DNA of 64,000 nucleotides from Natrinema gelatinilyticum (GCF_024266705.1 NZ_CP100757.1:1116001-1180000); one strand, 5' to 3'. Shown: positions 51,898-60,565, counted from the first letter of the stretch. Made by a program: numbers and translations. Notes: generated by a model from the sequence alone, not told the origin.

Positions 51898-51968
51898 ACC
51901 GAACATCGATACCGTGTCGTGCGGATGTCTGACTGACGTTTTTGGGGACCAGTGTAGTCATGACTGCT

Positions 51969-52418
51969 ATGGCCACCCCCGATTCGACACCTACCAAAAC
52001 GGACACGGGTCGACGATCCACTGGTGATGATCCCCTGTCGACATGGCCCGCGGCGAACGTAATTCGTCTCGTTGTACGTACGAAATCGTGGCTCGCGTAT
52101 CCCTTGGCCGTGTGCTGGCCAGGTGCTGGCCACTTCTACCGCCGCCAGTGGACGCGTGGCTGCAGTTGGGCGGCGCTGTATGGGGCCGCACTTCTGTTTC
52201 TTAGCTCTGCAACGCTCCTCAGTAACGGCCAACTCACCGAGCCGGTCCTCATCACTGCCCTCCAACTCGAGACGGTCGCATTCGGCGACATGGCCATGCC
52301 ATTCGCTGTCCTCATCCTCAGTGTCATAGACCTCTATGCCCGCGCCGTGCTCAACAACTCGAGCGAAAGTCCATCCAGTTCAAGCGAAAGTCCACCATCA
52401 CCAATAGCAAACAACTGA
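51969..52418 (+). CDS. Haloarchaeal membrane protein, uncharacterised
   Basis: 149 residues from the ATG at 51969 (an earlier in-frame ATG at 51960 is possible). A polar N-terminus is followed by membrane helices: WLAYPLAVCWPGAGHFYRRQ with WTRGCSWAALYGAALLFLSS, and GDMAMPFAVLILSVIDLYAR near the end. The segment WPGAGHFYRRQWTRG resembles the 'PGxGhxyxG' turn in TM2-type and related small membrane proteins. The tail is Ser/Pro-rich. Haloarchaea carry close relatives without known function; the gene is a single unit. Confidence 0.6.
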   Translation: MATPDSTPTKTDTGRRSTGDDPLSTWPAANVIRLVVRTKSWLAYPLAVCWPGAGHFYRRQWTRGCSWAALYGAALLFLSSATLLSNGQLTEPVLITALQLETVAFGDMAMPFAVLILSVIDLYARAVLNNSSESPSSSSESPPSPIANN

Positions 52419-52754
52419 TACACTTACTCACCGCTGCTCGAACTAATACCGGATCAGACGGACCACGAGGACGGCGAAGGGCCATTGGAAATATACACGA
52501 GTGTGACGAGGAGACCGTTACTCACACTCATATCTTCGTCCGTAGAGTCAAAAAAATGTCTATCCGTATGATTATCATATAAATACAGTAAATTACGTGC
52601 AAGCCGACAAAACACAGCGTCGGGTTATCAGTCTGAGAAGATTCATAGATGGATTTCTTATTATTTTTCCGTATCGGATATTCTGATTAACCCGAACAAG
52701 GATTTACGAATGTCTAGCAAGTACTTTTGATGACGGCTCCCGACTCAACTGACC
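52419..52754. other. AT-rich intergenic region with EF-1alpha promoter
   Basis: Markedly AT-rich, no gene. AGTACTTTTGATG (52720-52732) lies about 25-30 bp before the ATG at 52755 and can serve as a TATA box. The rest shows no copy of the transposon ends described elsewhere. Confidence 0.4.
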
Positions 52755-54026
52755 ATGAGTGAAGATAAACCGCACCAGAACCTAGCGATTATCGGCCACG
52801 TTGATCACGGAAAGAGTACGCTCGTGGGACGACTTCTTTACGAGACAGGGAGTATCCCAGAGCACGTGATCGAACAGCACCGAGAAGAGGCCGAGGAGAA
52901 AGGCAAAGGCGGCTTCGAGTTCGCCTACGTCATGGACAACCTCGCTGAAGAGCGCGAACGCGGTGTCACTATCGACATCGCTCATCAGGAATTCGATACT
53001 GACGAGTACTACTTTACGATCGTCGATACACCAGGGCACCGCGACTTCGTGAAGAATATGATCACTGGTGCGTCACAGGCTGACCACGCTGTTCTCGTCG
53101 TCGCCGCTGACGACGGTGTCGCGCCCCAGACTCAGGAGCACGTTTTCCTCGCTCGGACCCTCGGGATCGACGAACTCATCGTTGCCATCAATAAGATGGA
53201 CATCGTCGACTACGAGGAATCAACCTATGATGAGGTCGTCGGAGAGGTTAATCAACTCCTGAACCAGGTCCAATTCCAGACCGATGACGCATCATTTATC
53301 CCGATTTCTGCCTTCGAGGGCGACAATGTCGCTGAATCTTCCGACAACACTCCCTGGTACGATGGTCGAACCATACTCGAGGCACTGAACGATCTCCCGG
53401 TACCGGAGCCACCGACAGATGCACCACTCCGACTACCGATCCAGGACGTATACACGATTTCGGGTATCGGTACCGTTCCCGTCGGACGTATCGAGACCGG
53501 TGTCATGAACACGGGCGACAACGTCTCCTTCCAGCCCAGCGACGTGGGCGGCGAGGTCAAGACGATCGAGATGCACCACGAAGAGGTGCCAAAAGCCGAG
53601 CCCGGTGACAACGTCGGATTCAACGTCCGCGGCATCGGCAAAGACGACATCCGCCGCGGTGACGTCTGTGGTCCTGCCGACGATCCGCCGAGCGTCGCCG
53701 AGACGTTCCAGGCCCAGATCGTCGTCATGCAGCACCCGTCCGTGATCACCGCCGGCTACACGCCGGTCTTCCACGCCCACACGGCGCAGGTCGCCTGTAC
53801 GATCGAATCCATCGACAAGAAAATGGACCCCTCGAGCGGCGAGGTCGCCGAGGAGAACCCCGACTTCATCCAGTCGGGTGACGCTGCTGTGGTCACTATC
53901 CGACCGCAGAAGCCCCTCAGCATCGAGCCGTCCAGCGAGATTCCCGAACTCGGGAGCTTCGCCATCCGTGACATGGGTCAGACCATCGCGGCAGGTAAGG
54001 TCCTTGAAGTCAACGAAGGGAATTGA
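52755..54026 (+). CDS. tef1a: Translation elongation factor EF-1alpha (aEF1A)
   Basis: A 423-residue GTPase that brings aminoacyl-tRNA to the ribosome. The G motifs are all intact: GHVDHGKST (G1), RGVTIDIAH (G2, effector loop), DTPGH (G3), NKMD (G4) and the SAF (G5) segment. Domains 2 and 3 follow (LRLPIQDVYTISGIGTVPVG; HPSVITAGYTPVFHAHTAQV). It has the usual full length. Oddities: the gene is isolated between mobile-element debris instead of next to rps10, and base composition changes within it, the first ~700 bp being poorer in GC than the last ~500 bp, which look like the standard haloarchaeal gene. Either a second copy or a displaced one; I cannot see the rest of the genome. Confidence 0.92.
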   Translation: MSEDKPHQNLAIIGHVDHGKSTLVGRLLYETGSIPEHVIEQHREEAEEKGKGGFEFAYVMDNLAEERERGVTIDIAHQEFDTDEYYFTIVDTPGHRDFVKNMITGASQADHAVLVVAADDGVAPQTQEHVFLARTLGIDELIVAINKMDIVDYEESTYDEVVGEVNQLLNQVQFQTDDASFIPISAFEGDNVAESSDNTPWYDGRTILEALNDLPVPEPPTDAPLRLPIQDVYTISGIGTVPVGRIETGVMNTGDNVSFQPSDVGGEVKTIEMHHEEVPKAEPGDNVGFNVRGIGKDDIRRGDVCGPADDPPSVAETFQAQIVVMQHPSVITAGYTPVFHAHTAQVACTIESIDKKMDPSSGEVAEENPDFIQSGDAAVVTIRPQKPLSIEPSSEIPELGSFAIRDMGQTIAAGKVLEVNEGN

Positions 54027-54221
54027 TACTTCGAGAGATAGTTGTCTCGCCGTGAAGGTGAGACTTCTGCCCTCGATCCGCTATCTGTTCAGCCGACATA
54101 GGCGCTGACGTAGGCGTAGTATGTCAGAATCGTCCCTTGCCGCTAGGTCTCGGTTCGCGAGTTTCCGAGCGTACCGGCAGAACGTCCGTTCGTCCAGCTC
54201 GTCAAATATCCCGTCCGAACC

Positions 54222-54600
54222 TGGTTCATCCCTCGAGCCGACGAGACTTCTTGCACAAACTCTCGAGCGTAGCAAGTCGAGAGTACGGTCTCGTGGCAAT
54301 CGAAGACCTTGACACGAAGGGCCTTGTCGAGTTCGACGGCAACTCGAGAAACCGTACCGGGGCGGCTGGGGAACGTTCCTCCGGATGCTCAAGTTCGAGT
54401 GCGAACGCAAAGGAGCGCACTTCGTCGCCGCCGATTTGGCAGGCACGACCACAGAGTGTGGGGCCTATGACATCCTCCGCGCCGTAAACGGCGTGGTTTC
54501 CTCCGTGGGATTCTCAGCTGGTCTACGCGTCCCCGGAGGCAACATTCCGTCGGAGAGCGGTCGCACGGCGAACGTGTTGGTACGCTTCATGCCACAATTG
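54222..54600 (+). pseudogene. tnpB fragment with right end
   Basis: One frame gives RRDFLHKLSSVASREYGLVA followed by IEDLDTKGLVE and GNSRNR (RuvC-II region); after a frameshift near 54372 another gives MLKFECERKGAHFVAADLAG and TTTECGA, the last part before the zinc ribbon, where only one cysteine survives. Then comes a GACATCCTCCGCGCCGTAAACGG-like palindromic end (54472-54500). N-terminal half and RuvC-I are absent. It is a different TnpB subtype from the intact gene at 719. Confidence 0.75.
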
Positions 54601-54636
54601 TTTTCACGTCGAAACGTCAAACAAGTTTTGTGATAC

Positions 54637-54864
54637 GTGACGACTGAAACGCCTCTGACTTGTTACATCTGTGGCCGCACCAGTGACAAGTGGATGACTG
54701 TGGATATGATTGGACTGTTCCGAGACCAAGCAGCGGCACGAGAACGGTTCGAGAAGAAGCACGACAAGCAACCAGAAAGCTATCTATTCGTGTGCCCTGA
54801 CTGTGAAGACGAGAACCCGTCTCATGCCGAAAATAGCCGCGAGAAATACGGTGTGTACCAATGA
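54637..54864 (+). CDS. Small two-knuckle zinc-finger protein
   Basis: 75 residues from a GTG at 54637. CYICGRTSDKW near the start and VCPDCEDENPSH near the end give two CxxC knuckles that can bind one zinc; between them lies an amphipathic helix (FRDQAAARERFEKKHDKQ). It ends REKYGVYQ. The base composition is lower in GC than usual here. Similar small zinc proteins are found as orphans beside transposon debris in haloarchaea. Not assigned; a helper of nucleic-acid binding is possible. Confidence 0.55.
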   Translation: MTTETPLTCYICGRTSDKWMTVDMIGLFRDQAAARERFEKKHDKQPESYLFVCPDCEDENPSHAENSREKYGVYQ

Positions 54865-54927
54865 GACCCGCGATAGATATTTTGTATGCACTCTACGGAC
54901 GGGTGAACGACTACGCAGAAGCAACTA

Positions 54928-55984
54928 TAGTAACCGTTAGAATTTTCTACTCAGGGATGGTTTCTGAGGGTAGTGGATCATCTCGACGAAATCTCCGTCA
55001 AGGAATTGCAAGATGCTCTTGACAACGTGGAGGGAAAGAAGCCGACACAACGGCTCTTAGCGGCAATATCGTACAAAAACGGCGTTACACAGACTGAACT
55101 AGCCGAGTGGTACGACGTTCAGCGACGCACGATCTATAGCTGGCTCAAGCGACTCGACATCGACGAGTCGCTTGAGCAGGCTGTAACTGATGCTCAGCGA
55201 TCTGGGAGAAAGCGAAAGCTCTCAGAAAAACAGCGACAAGAATTCGAAGAAGCTGTCCACGACTCACCCGAAGAAGTTGGGGTTGACGCGCCGGCGTGGA
55301 CGCCGGCGCTCGTCCAGCAGTATCTCGACGAGACCTACGATGTCGAGTACTCAATCCCGAGTTGCCGGCGGTTGCTCAAAGAGGCGGGATTGTGCTATCA
55401 AAAACCACGCCGCACAGCCGCTGAAGCTGAGGCTGACGAACAAGAAACGTTCCACGAAGAACTCAAAAAAAGCGGCGGGAGATGGACGCCACAATAGTCT
55501 GTATCGATCAAACCAAGAAATCCGTGCAAGTTGAGCCGCGTGCCGCGTGGTTTCCGCGCAGCACGCGGCCGGCCGTCGAATTGTCCGGGCAACGCGACTG
55601 GACGTGTCTCTTGGGCGCGATCACCGAGGACGGTGATCGATTTTTCTCTCGATTCGAAGAGTACGTGACCGCTGAACATGCGAAACATTTCATTCTCGCG
55701 TTATGCAAAGAGTTCGAAGATAACTTAGTCGTCGTGTTGGATGGAGCGCCGTATTTCCAGGCATCGGCCGTCACGGACCTGGCGGCCCGTGACGACCTCG
55801 CCTTCGTCACGCTACCAGCGTATTCACCGGAACTCAATCCAGTCGAAGAGTGCTGGAGACAGCTTCAATCAGCTCTTAGCAACCGATTCTTCGACTCACT
55901 TTCTGAGCTAACAACAGCGATCGATACCGCTCTTGACCAACTCTCTATTCCCAAAGTGAGTAACTATTTCTAACTCCTACTATA
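54928..55984 (+). mobile_element. IS630-family insertion sequence with two-phase transposase
   Basis: The ends are imperfect inverted repeats: TATAGTAACCGTTAGAA at the left (from ~54926) and the reverse complement of TATAGTAGGAGTTAGAA at the right (to ~55984). IS630 elements insert at TA, and both ends have TATAG. The element is ~1.06 kb and carries the transposase as two overlapping frames. Confidence 0.75.
54973..55973 (+). CDS. IS630-family transposase, probably made by -1 frameshift
   Basis: The first frame (54973-55497, GTG start) encodes the DNA-binding half: GVTQTELAEWYDVQRRTIYS helix-turn-helix and a second HTH with LVQQYLDETYDVEYSIPSCR. It runs through a CTC followed by seven A residues (55465-55474) and ends at 55497. 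A -1 slip on the A7 run gives KKKRREMDATIVCIDQTKK and continues as the DDE half (to 55973): CIDQT (Asp 1), VVLDGAPYF (Asp 2) and SPELNPVEECW (Glu). IS630-family transposases are known to use programmed frameshifting at such runs. A plain inactivating mutation is the alternative, but the rest is intact. Confidence 0.75.
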
Positions 55985-56039
55985 GCCTCTCACTCAATAA
56001 AGTGTATATCGAGGTGCTGAAAACCGGCCTCAATGCGGT

Positions 56040-56491
56040 GGAGACTCAAAACCAGCAGTAACGTGGCGGTTTCTCGCCGGAGCAGACGCGATTCACGCCC
56101 GCCCTGTTCGGCGCTCAGTTCCGACACGTATTGTCGGAACGCTCCCGCCTCACGGGAAGGGCGGGGACTCTCTCGCTCTCAAAGATAGCGTTTCGATGGC
56201 CAGGCCGCTGTGGGTCCGCGAACACGTTATCCCTCCCGTGGCTTCACGGCGGACAGGGACTGAAACGTTCTTTCTCGCAGCATCAAACACGTAGGAGCGG
56301 AACGCTCCGCATCAACGTTCTCAGAATCGCTCTGCGACTCTGATGGGCTGCGAAAATCGCGGCGTGATTTTCGAACGCGTGGAGACTGCGGACCCAACGG
56401 GAACCCATTTAGCTAAAAGAGAGGGCGTTAAGCCCCCGTCCTCAAGGAACGAACGGCGTTAGCCGCGAGCGAGTAGGGCGGGGTAGTTCAC
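56040..56491 (+). repeat. Non-coding hairpin-rich element ending in a TnpB-type right end
   Basis: No gene is supported across ~450 bp. It includes a TTCCGACACG/TATTGTCGGAA palindrome (56118-56136) and several GC stems. Its right edge (56436-56491) holds CCTCAAGGAACGAACGG and GAGTAGGGCGGGGTAGTTCA with final CC, the full right-end consensus. It may be a decayed tnpB element that lost the gene, or another non-autonomous derivative; it differs in the middle from the type B family. Confidence 0.5.
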
Positions 56492-56529
56492 CTCCCGCAA
56501 AGCACGTTCTCGAACCAGGAAGCCCCTCC

Positions 56530-56574
56530 CTCAAGCGCGAGCCGTCAGGCGAGCAGTAGGATGAGGTAGTTCAC
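56530..56574 (+). repeat. Solo TnpB-type right end fused to a gene 3' end
   Basis: CCTCAAGCGCGAGCC and GAGCAGTAGGATGAGGTAGT followed by TCAC match the right-end consensus with a few changes. The terminal TTCAC supplies the stop codon (TGA on the minus strand, 56571-56573) of the gene 56571-56924. Confidence 0.55.
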
Positions 56575-56924
56575 TCGCCGCCATTAATAGAAATGTTAGA
56601 GACTGTAATGCCAACATTCTCGAGATCGATATTGACTCGGCCGATATCGTAGGAGTGGCCGTTATACTCGATAGTCACGCCATCAGCTTCCAGTGAAAAC
56701 GAGTGAATCGTGTATGTACGCTTGTCAATCTCGACTGTCGGGAGGGCCTGACTCGAGATTTCGACATTATCAATAGAGACGTGCTTATCTTCAACTGAAA
56801 TATCGACGCTACCTAGTTCCTCGGAACTCGTCTCAGCACCGTCTGCAGCCGCAACTGTGGCGACTCCAGTTATACTGACCATCAGGATGAGGCATATTGC
56901 GAGTCGTTGTGCCCTTGAACCCAT
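56571..56924 (-). CDS. Secreted small beta-rich protein
   Basis: 117 residues with a Sec-type signal peptide (RLAICLILMVSITGVATVAAADG, residues ~7-29). The mature part is a run of short alternating strands rich in Val, Ile and Asp (GSVDISVEDKHVSIDNVEIS; VEIDKRTYTIHSFSLEADGV; GRVNIDLENVGITVSNISIN), possibly a small beta-helix or sandwich. The final NGGE and stop are at the junction with a transposon end, so the original protein could have been longer. Unknown family. Confidence 0.6.
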   Translation of the reverse strand: MGSRAQRLAICLILMVSITGVATVAAADGAETSSEELGSVDISVEDKHVSIDNVEISSQALPTVEIDKRTYTIHSFSLEADGVTIEYNGHSYDIGRVNIDLENVGITVSNISINGGE

Positions 56925-56954
56925 ATCTCGAGATACGACCGCTAAGCATATAAA

Positions 56955-57290
56955 TTACATCTGAGTATCAGTTATCAATACGGACCTGGAGAAGGTACAG
57001 TGCAAGTCGGCAATAGCTGGTACTGACGGCGTAATACAACCGTTCGGCCCACTTTGCCCGGAATTCTGAGCAGGGCTGAACTCGGTGCGGTCCTCAATTT
57101 GAGCCTTGGGGTCGTCAATTTCGTCACGCAGTTCAGCAGCTTCGGGGTCATCATGCGTATCTCTCGCGGAGTTGTGGAGTTCCACGAGTACGCGGTCGGT
57201 GCGGTCAATGTGGTCACCTCGGCGTCGGCTGCCGGCCCAGACGATCAGTAGGGCGAGCAGACCGAGTAGCAGGACAAGCCAGAGGAACAT
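56955..57290 (-). CDS. Small membrane-anchored protein, possibly truncated
   Basis: A hydrophobic N-terminal helix (MFLWLVLLLGLLALLIVWAG) followed by basic residues and a charged helix (RTDRVLVELHNSARDTHDDP, LRDEIDDPKAQIEDRTEF), the layout of PspB-like or similar coiled-coil membrane peptides. From about residue 72 on, the composition (NSGQSGPNGCITPSVPAIAD) no longer looks haloarchaeal, so the true C-terminus may be lost by frameshift. A short Gly-rich frame (GPIGGQGGFGG, stop overlapping this ATG) lies immediately upstream and may be the tail of a lost operon partner. Confidence 0.4.
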   Translation of the reverse strand: MFLWLVLLLGLLALLIVWAGSRRRGDHIDRTDRVLVELHNSARDTHDDPEAAELRDEIDDPKAQIEDRTEFSPAQNSGQSGPNGCITPSVPAIADLHCTFSRSVLITDTQM

Positions 57291-57399
57291 TCAGCCACCG
57301 AATCCTCCCTGGCCGCCTATCGGTCCGTCACTATCGCGGTGGGTCTTGCGGGCGCCGTCGCGGGCGCGGCGATGAGAAGGATAGAACTGAGCATCGTTA

Positions 57400-57785
57400 C
57401 TCGTCGGAGCGTGTCACGTAAGTCGATCATCGTTCGATCCCACTCGGAGAGTAATATTGTATTCTAAACACACTTTTATAACTATATGTAGTCGAGGACG
57501 GGCGACGGATATATACGTGTAAGGTCGAACTCGAGCGACTTCACCGTCTGTTAAAGGATCCGCATCGCCGCTTCGCTGACCGATCGAACCGGTCGTCTAC
57601 GGCTGCCTGGTTTCGTTCATAACGGATCCAATATCCACCACTGTTCAAAGCTGCTTGTCACGGCCGACGCGAGCAATGATCGTTCGGCCCTGTCGCCTCG
57701 ACGGTGAGCTGTGACTGGGCTACCGTTCCAATATTGTATACAGTACACAAAATCGTTATAACTGTGGAGTCCGTATGTTCACACG
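57400..57785. other. Intergenic, no gene seen
   Basis: Nearly 400 bp with AT-rich segments at 57455-57490 and 57725-57760. The second (ATTGTATACAG / AAATCGTTATAAC, ~57732-57762) is a plausible TATA region for the gene starting at 57786. Nothing else recognised. Confidence 0.35.
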
Positions 57786-57959
57786 GTGAGCGACACTGAG
57801 GACGACGAACGGCAGCGGATCCGCGAGCAGAAGAAACGAGAGCTGCAGAAACGCCTTGAGAACGGCGTGTATCTCGATGCGGCCGACGCCGACGAGGGGA
57901 GCGACGCACCTGATGCGTCGAGTTCCGCAGTCACGCTAGGTGGCGGTACTCAGCCGTGA
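57786..57959 (+). CDS. Small charged helical protein
   Basis: 57 residues from a GTG at 57786, with TATA-like sequence ~25-30 bp upstream. The N-terminal half is a highly charged helix (DDERQRIREQKKRELQKRLE), then an acidic Asp/Ala stretch and a Gly-rich end (SAVTLGGGTQP). The start resembles the N-terminal helix of PDCD5/TFAR19-like DNA-binding proteins but most of that domain is absent. It is followed 70 bp later by the DUF1684 gene, perhaps co-transcribed. Confidence 0.5.
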   Translation: MSDTEDDERQRIREQKKRELQKRLENGVYLDAADADEGSDAPDASSSAVTLGGGTQP

Positions 57960-58029
57960 CCGGTCTCCCCGCGAAAGATCGGCGGCACGACCACGCCGAG
58001 ACTACACAGCGACCGCTTTCAATTCGATT

Positions 58030-58569
58030 ATGTCCACTGACTGGAAACGCGCGATCAAAACGCAACGAGAAAAGAAAGACCGGTATTTTGGCGGTGATCC
58101 ACACTCGCCGATTCCACCGGACGAGCGCGAGTCGTTCGACGGCCTCGAGTACTACCCGATCGACGAGGCCTACCGGTTCGAACTACCGCTGCACGAATAC
58201 GACGATCCCGACCGAGTCACCGTTGGAACGAGTACCGACGGCGAGCAGGAGTACCTGCGCTGGGGCGAGTTCCGGTTCACCGTCGACGGCGAGGGAATAG
58301 TGCTGCAGGCCTATAAGGCGGATCCGGCCGACGAGCGGCTCTGGGTTCCGTTTCGGGACGCGACCAGCGGCGACGAGACCTACGGCGCTGGCCGGTACCT
58401 CGACCTCGAGGAAGACGGCCACCGGACGGACGACGGAAACTGGATCCTCGACTTCAACGAGGCATACAACCCGACGTGCGCGTATTCGGATCGGTATGAG
58501 TGTCCTCTCCCGCCGACGGAAAACTGGCTCGAGGTTCCGATCGAGGCCGGCGAACGTACATATCACTGA
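58030..58569 (+). CDS. DUF1684 family protein
   Basis: 179 residues from the ATG at 58030. The DUF1684 hallmarks are present: KRAIKTQREKKDRYFGGDPH, SPIPPDERESFDGLEYYPID near the start, the central GEFRFTVDGEGIVLQAYKAD and LWVPFRDATSGDETYGAGRY, and the C-terminal DFNEAYNPTCAYSDRYECPL and PPTENWLEVPIEAGE. The family is widespread, with a conserved pocket suggestive of an enzyme or metal binder, but no activity is established. A type B element begins 13 bp after its stop. Confidence 0.88.
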   Translation: MSTDWKRAIKTQREKKDRYFGGDPHSPIPPDERESFDGLEYYPIDEAYRFELPLHEYDDPDRVTVGTSTDGEQEYLRWGEFRFTVDGEGIVLQAYKADPADERLWVPFRDATSGDETYGAGRYLDLEEDGHRTDDGNWILDFNEAYNPTCAYSDRYECPLPPTENWLEVPIEAGERTYH

Positions 58570-58727
58570 TACTTATACCGTGTGACCTCCCCCCTACCGC
58601 GCTCGGCCCTCCCTGGCTCTCGCCTGGTGTGGGTGGGGCTTCCAGTTTCTCTGTTGGAACGTGCAGGAATAGGTCAACAGCGTCTACAAGTCGCGGAGCG
58701 TCTCGTGCGGCCCGGCAGAACGCCATA

Positions 58728-59878
58728 ATGATCAAGATAACTTTTGCAAATATGGACTGAGGAATTGATCGATCCAGGACTTGGCAAATCCGAGTCGGTC
58801 GGTAAGGGTGTCGAAGAGACGGCGAGCGAGAGTTCGGAACGCGCTCTCGCTCGCCACCACGATTGGCGAGGCAGTGCGTTTGAGGACTTTCCAGACCTGT
58901 TCAATCGGGTTGAGGTGCGGTGAGCCGACCGGAAGAAAGACGAGATCAATACCGAGTTGATGTGCGCGCTTGCGCGTGTGTTCACAGATGTGAGACGAGA
59001 AGTTATCCAAGACGAGCAGAATCCGCGTTCCCGGATTCTGCTCGCGGACTTGCTCCAATAGCGCACAGATGTTCTCTTTCGATTGATCTTCAGGGAACGT
59101 CAGGACACTTTCGCCGTTGAGCGTATAGCATCCGACCGCTGGTTCGTCAAGCTTCACCAGCGGTCGTTCCAGTGTCGGATCATCAACGTACCACAGTCGA
59201 TGCGAATTGTCGTATGGTTGTGGATGCGAAGCATCACAAAAACCGACGACAGTTCCCCCATCCGTGCAAATATCGTCGTCGAGGACCCATCCTTCGTCCT
59301 CATCATCAGGACGCTTGTTATGTGCCGTCTCTGTCTCCTCGTCGAACGCGTCTGCGACGCGTTCTTCGAGGATTTCATCTGCGTTTTCTGGCCGAGAGGG
59401 GCGCTTTGGACGTGGTTTAGCGTAGGACAGACCGAGATTCCGGAGGAATCGACCGAGATAATCCGGATGGTACTCTACACCGAACTCTTCGTCCAAGAGC
59501 TGATGAACTTCCTGTGCTTTCCAGGGTTGCCCCTCCCGGAGAAGTTCTAACAGACGCTCTTGTTCCTCGTCACCGAGCTTCGGGGGCCTTCCGCCCCCGA
59601 AGTTCGGTGTCAACTGACCAAGTCCGCCATCGTTCCATCGACGCGCCCAGCGACTTCCAGTCGACGCAGATTTGCCAACGTCGTCGGCTGCTTCCTCGTA
59701 CGTTGCTCCCTTGTAGAGACGTTTGACAAAGGTGAGTCGCTTGATGATCTTTGGATCGTCTGCTTCGTCCAGCAGACGATCCAACTCCTGCTCACTTAGA
59801 TGACGAACAAGATCGCCTCGCCGGTCTCCTCCCATTACTCGCCCGTCTCAGTCTATGCCCATAACTTCCGTCACTCAT
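58728..59878 (-). mobile_element. IS630-family insertion sequence, nested in type B element
   Basis: Flanked by TA duplications at 58726-58727 and 59879-59880. Edges begin ATGATCAAGATAACTT at the left and ATGAGTGACGGAAGTTAT (reverse complement) at the right, a weak inverted repeat. The 1151 bp element has one transposase gene on the minus strand. Confidence 0.75.
58732..59835 (-). CDS. IS630-family transposase (single frame)
   Basis: 367 residues, uninterrupted. N-terminal HTH domains: IKRLTFVKRLYKGATYEEAA and VGKSASTGSRWARRWNDGGL, then LLREGQPWKAQEVHQLLDEE. The linker is acidic. Catalytic DDE: GFCDASHPQPYDNS (Asp 1), LLVLDNFSSH (Asp 2) and SPHLNPIEQVWK (Glu). Unlike the IS630 at 54.9 kb it needs no frameshift and belongs to another subgroup (Winged helix / HTH_29-type). 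Likely active, given the clean TA duplications. Confidence 0.9.
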   Translation of the reverse strand: MGGDRRGDLVRHLSEQELDRLLDEADDPKIIKRLTFVKRLYKGATYEEAADDVGKSASTGSRWARRWNDGGLGQLTPNFGGGRPPKLGDEEQERLLELLREGQPWKAQEVHQLLDEEFGVEYHPDYLGRFLRNLGLSYAKPRPKRPSRPENADEILEERVADAFDEETETAHNKRPDDEDEGWVLDDDICTDGGTVVGFCDASHPQPYDNSHRLWYVDDPTLERPLVKLDEPAVGCYTLNGESVLTFPEDQSKENICALLEQVREQNPGTRILLVLDNFSSHICEHTRKRAHQLGIDLVFLPVGSPHLNPIEQVWKVLKRTASPIVVASESAFRTLARRLFDTLTDRLGFAKSWIDQFLSPYLQKLS

Positions 59879-60136
59879 TACGGCGTTCTGCGGACGGTTC
59901 CAGACTCCGCAGGCGATTTCCCGTTATGGCGGTTCGGAGCGTCCCACTCCTCCCGAATCGACACTCGGCCGCAACCGACGGTGCACGCTTGTTGTCGCGT
60001 TTGAACACCGCCGGAAGCGTGGCGAGCATCGTACCACATCCATTCAACGACAGGATAATAAAAACCTATCTGAGTGCAAGAAACGCGTGCGAGCGGTGTA
60101 TCCCCACCCTGCTCGCATCTTCGACACTCGTTGAAA

Positions 60137-60565
60137 AAGGAGGCTTACCACCCTCAACCACAGCTAATTTGGCCGTCCTGCCGCTATCTTGTCGCTTTCG
60201 AACAACTGGACTTAGGACGGCTGTCATCGGTCGTATAAATAACATCTCGATGCCGGTCTAATGCCTCACGGAGAGCGTTGGACTGATTGAGTCTGTACCG
60301 GTAGTTGTAGTGCATGGAGGCCGTCATAGAACGATTTGCGTGTCGTTTCTTTGCCCCATTCGGCCTGTACTATCTCACTCCGGACGGAATCCACAAAATA
60401 TTTATACAATTACTCAACTAATCAAATCGTTGAATTTAGTGATTCGCCACCAGTTGTGCTCACACTCGCGTCCCGGCTCGATTCCTCTCGGCGATCAGTG
60501 GTCGAGCGTGTATCCCGTGTCACAGCGGGCGGGACGCCTCCCCGAAGGGGGTGGGAAGAACAACG
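60137..60565. other. Intergenic, no gene seen
   Basis: About 430 bp. It includes an AT-rich stretch (60385-60435, with ATTTATACAATTACTCAAC) that may hold the promoter of the next operon and a GGTGGGAAG purine stretch before the ATG at 60566. No family recognised in any frame. Confidence 0.35.

Larger units (their letters stand above)
58582..60136 (-). mobile_element. Type B element (copy 2) split by an IS630 insertion
   Basis: The reverse-orientation type B sequence runs from the inverted right end (GTGACCTCCCCCCTACCGCG) at 58582 to CGGCAGAACGCCA at 58725. It resumes at 59881 with CGGCGTTCTGCGGACGG and continues to ~60136. Joining the two gives the same order as 3261 back to ~2870. The break is flanked by TA on both sides (58726-58727 and 59879-59880), the IS630 target duplication. 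The far left end (equivalent of 2791-2870) has been replaced. Confidence 0.7.
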
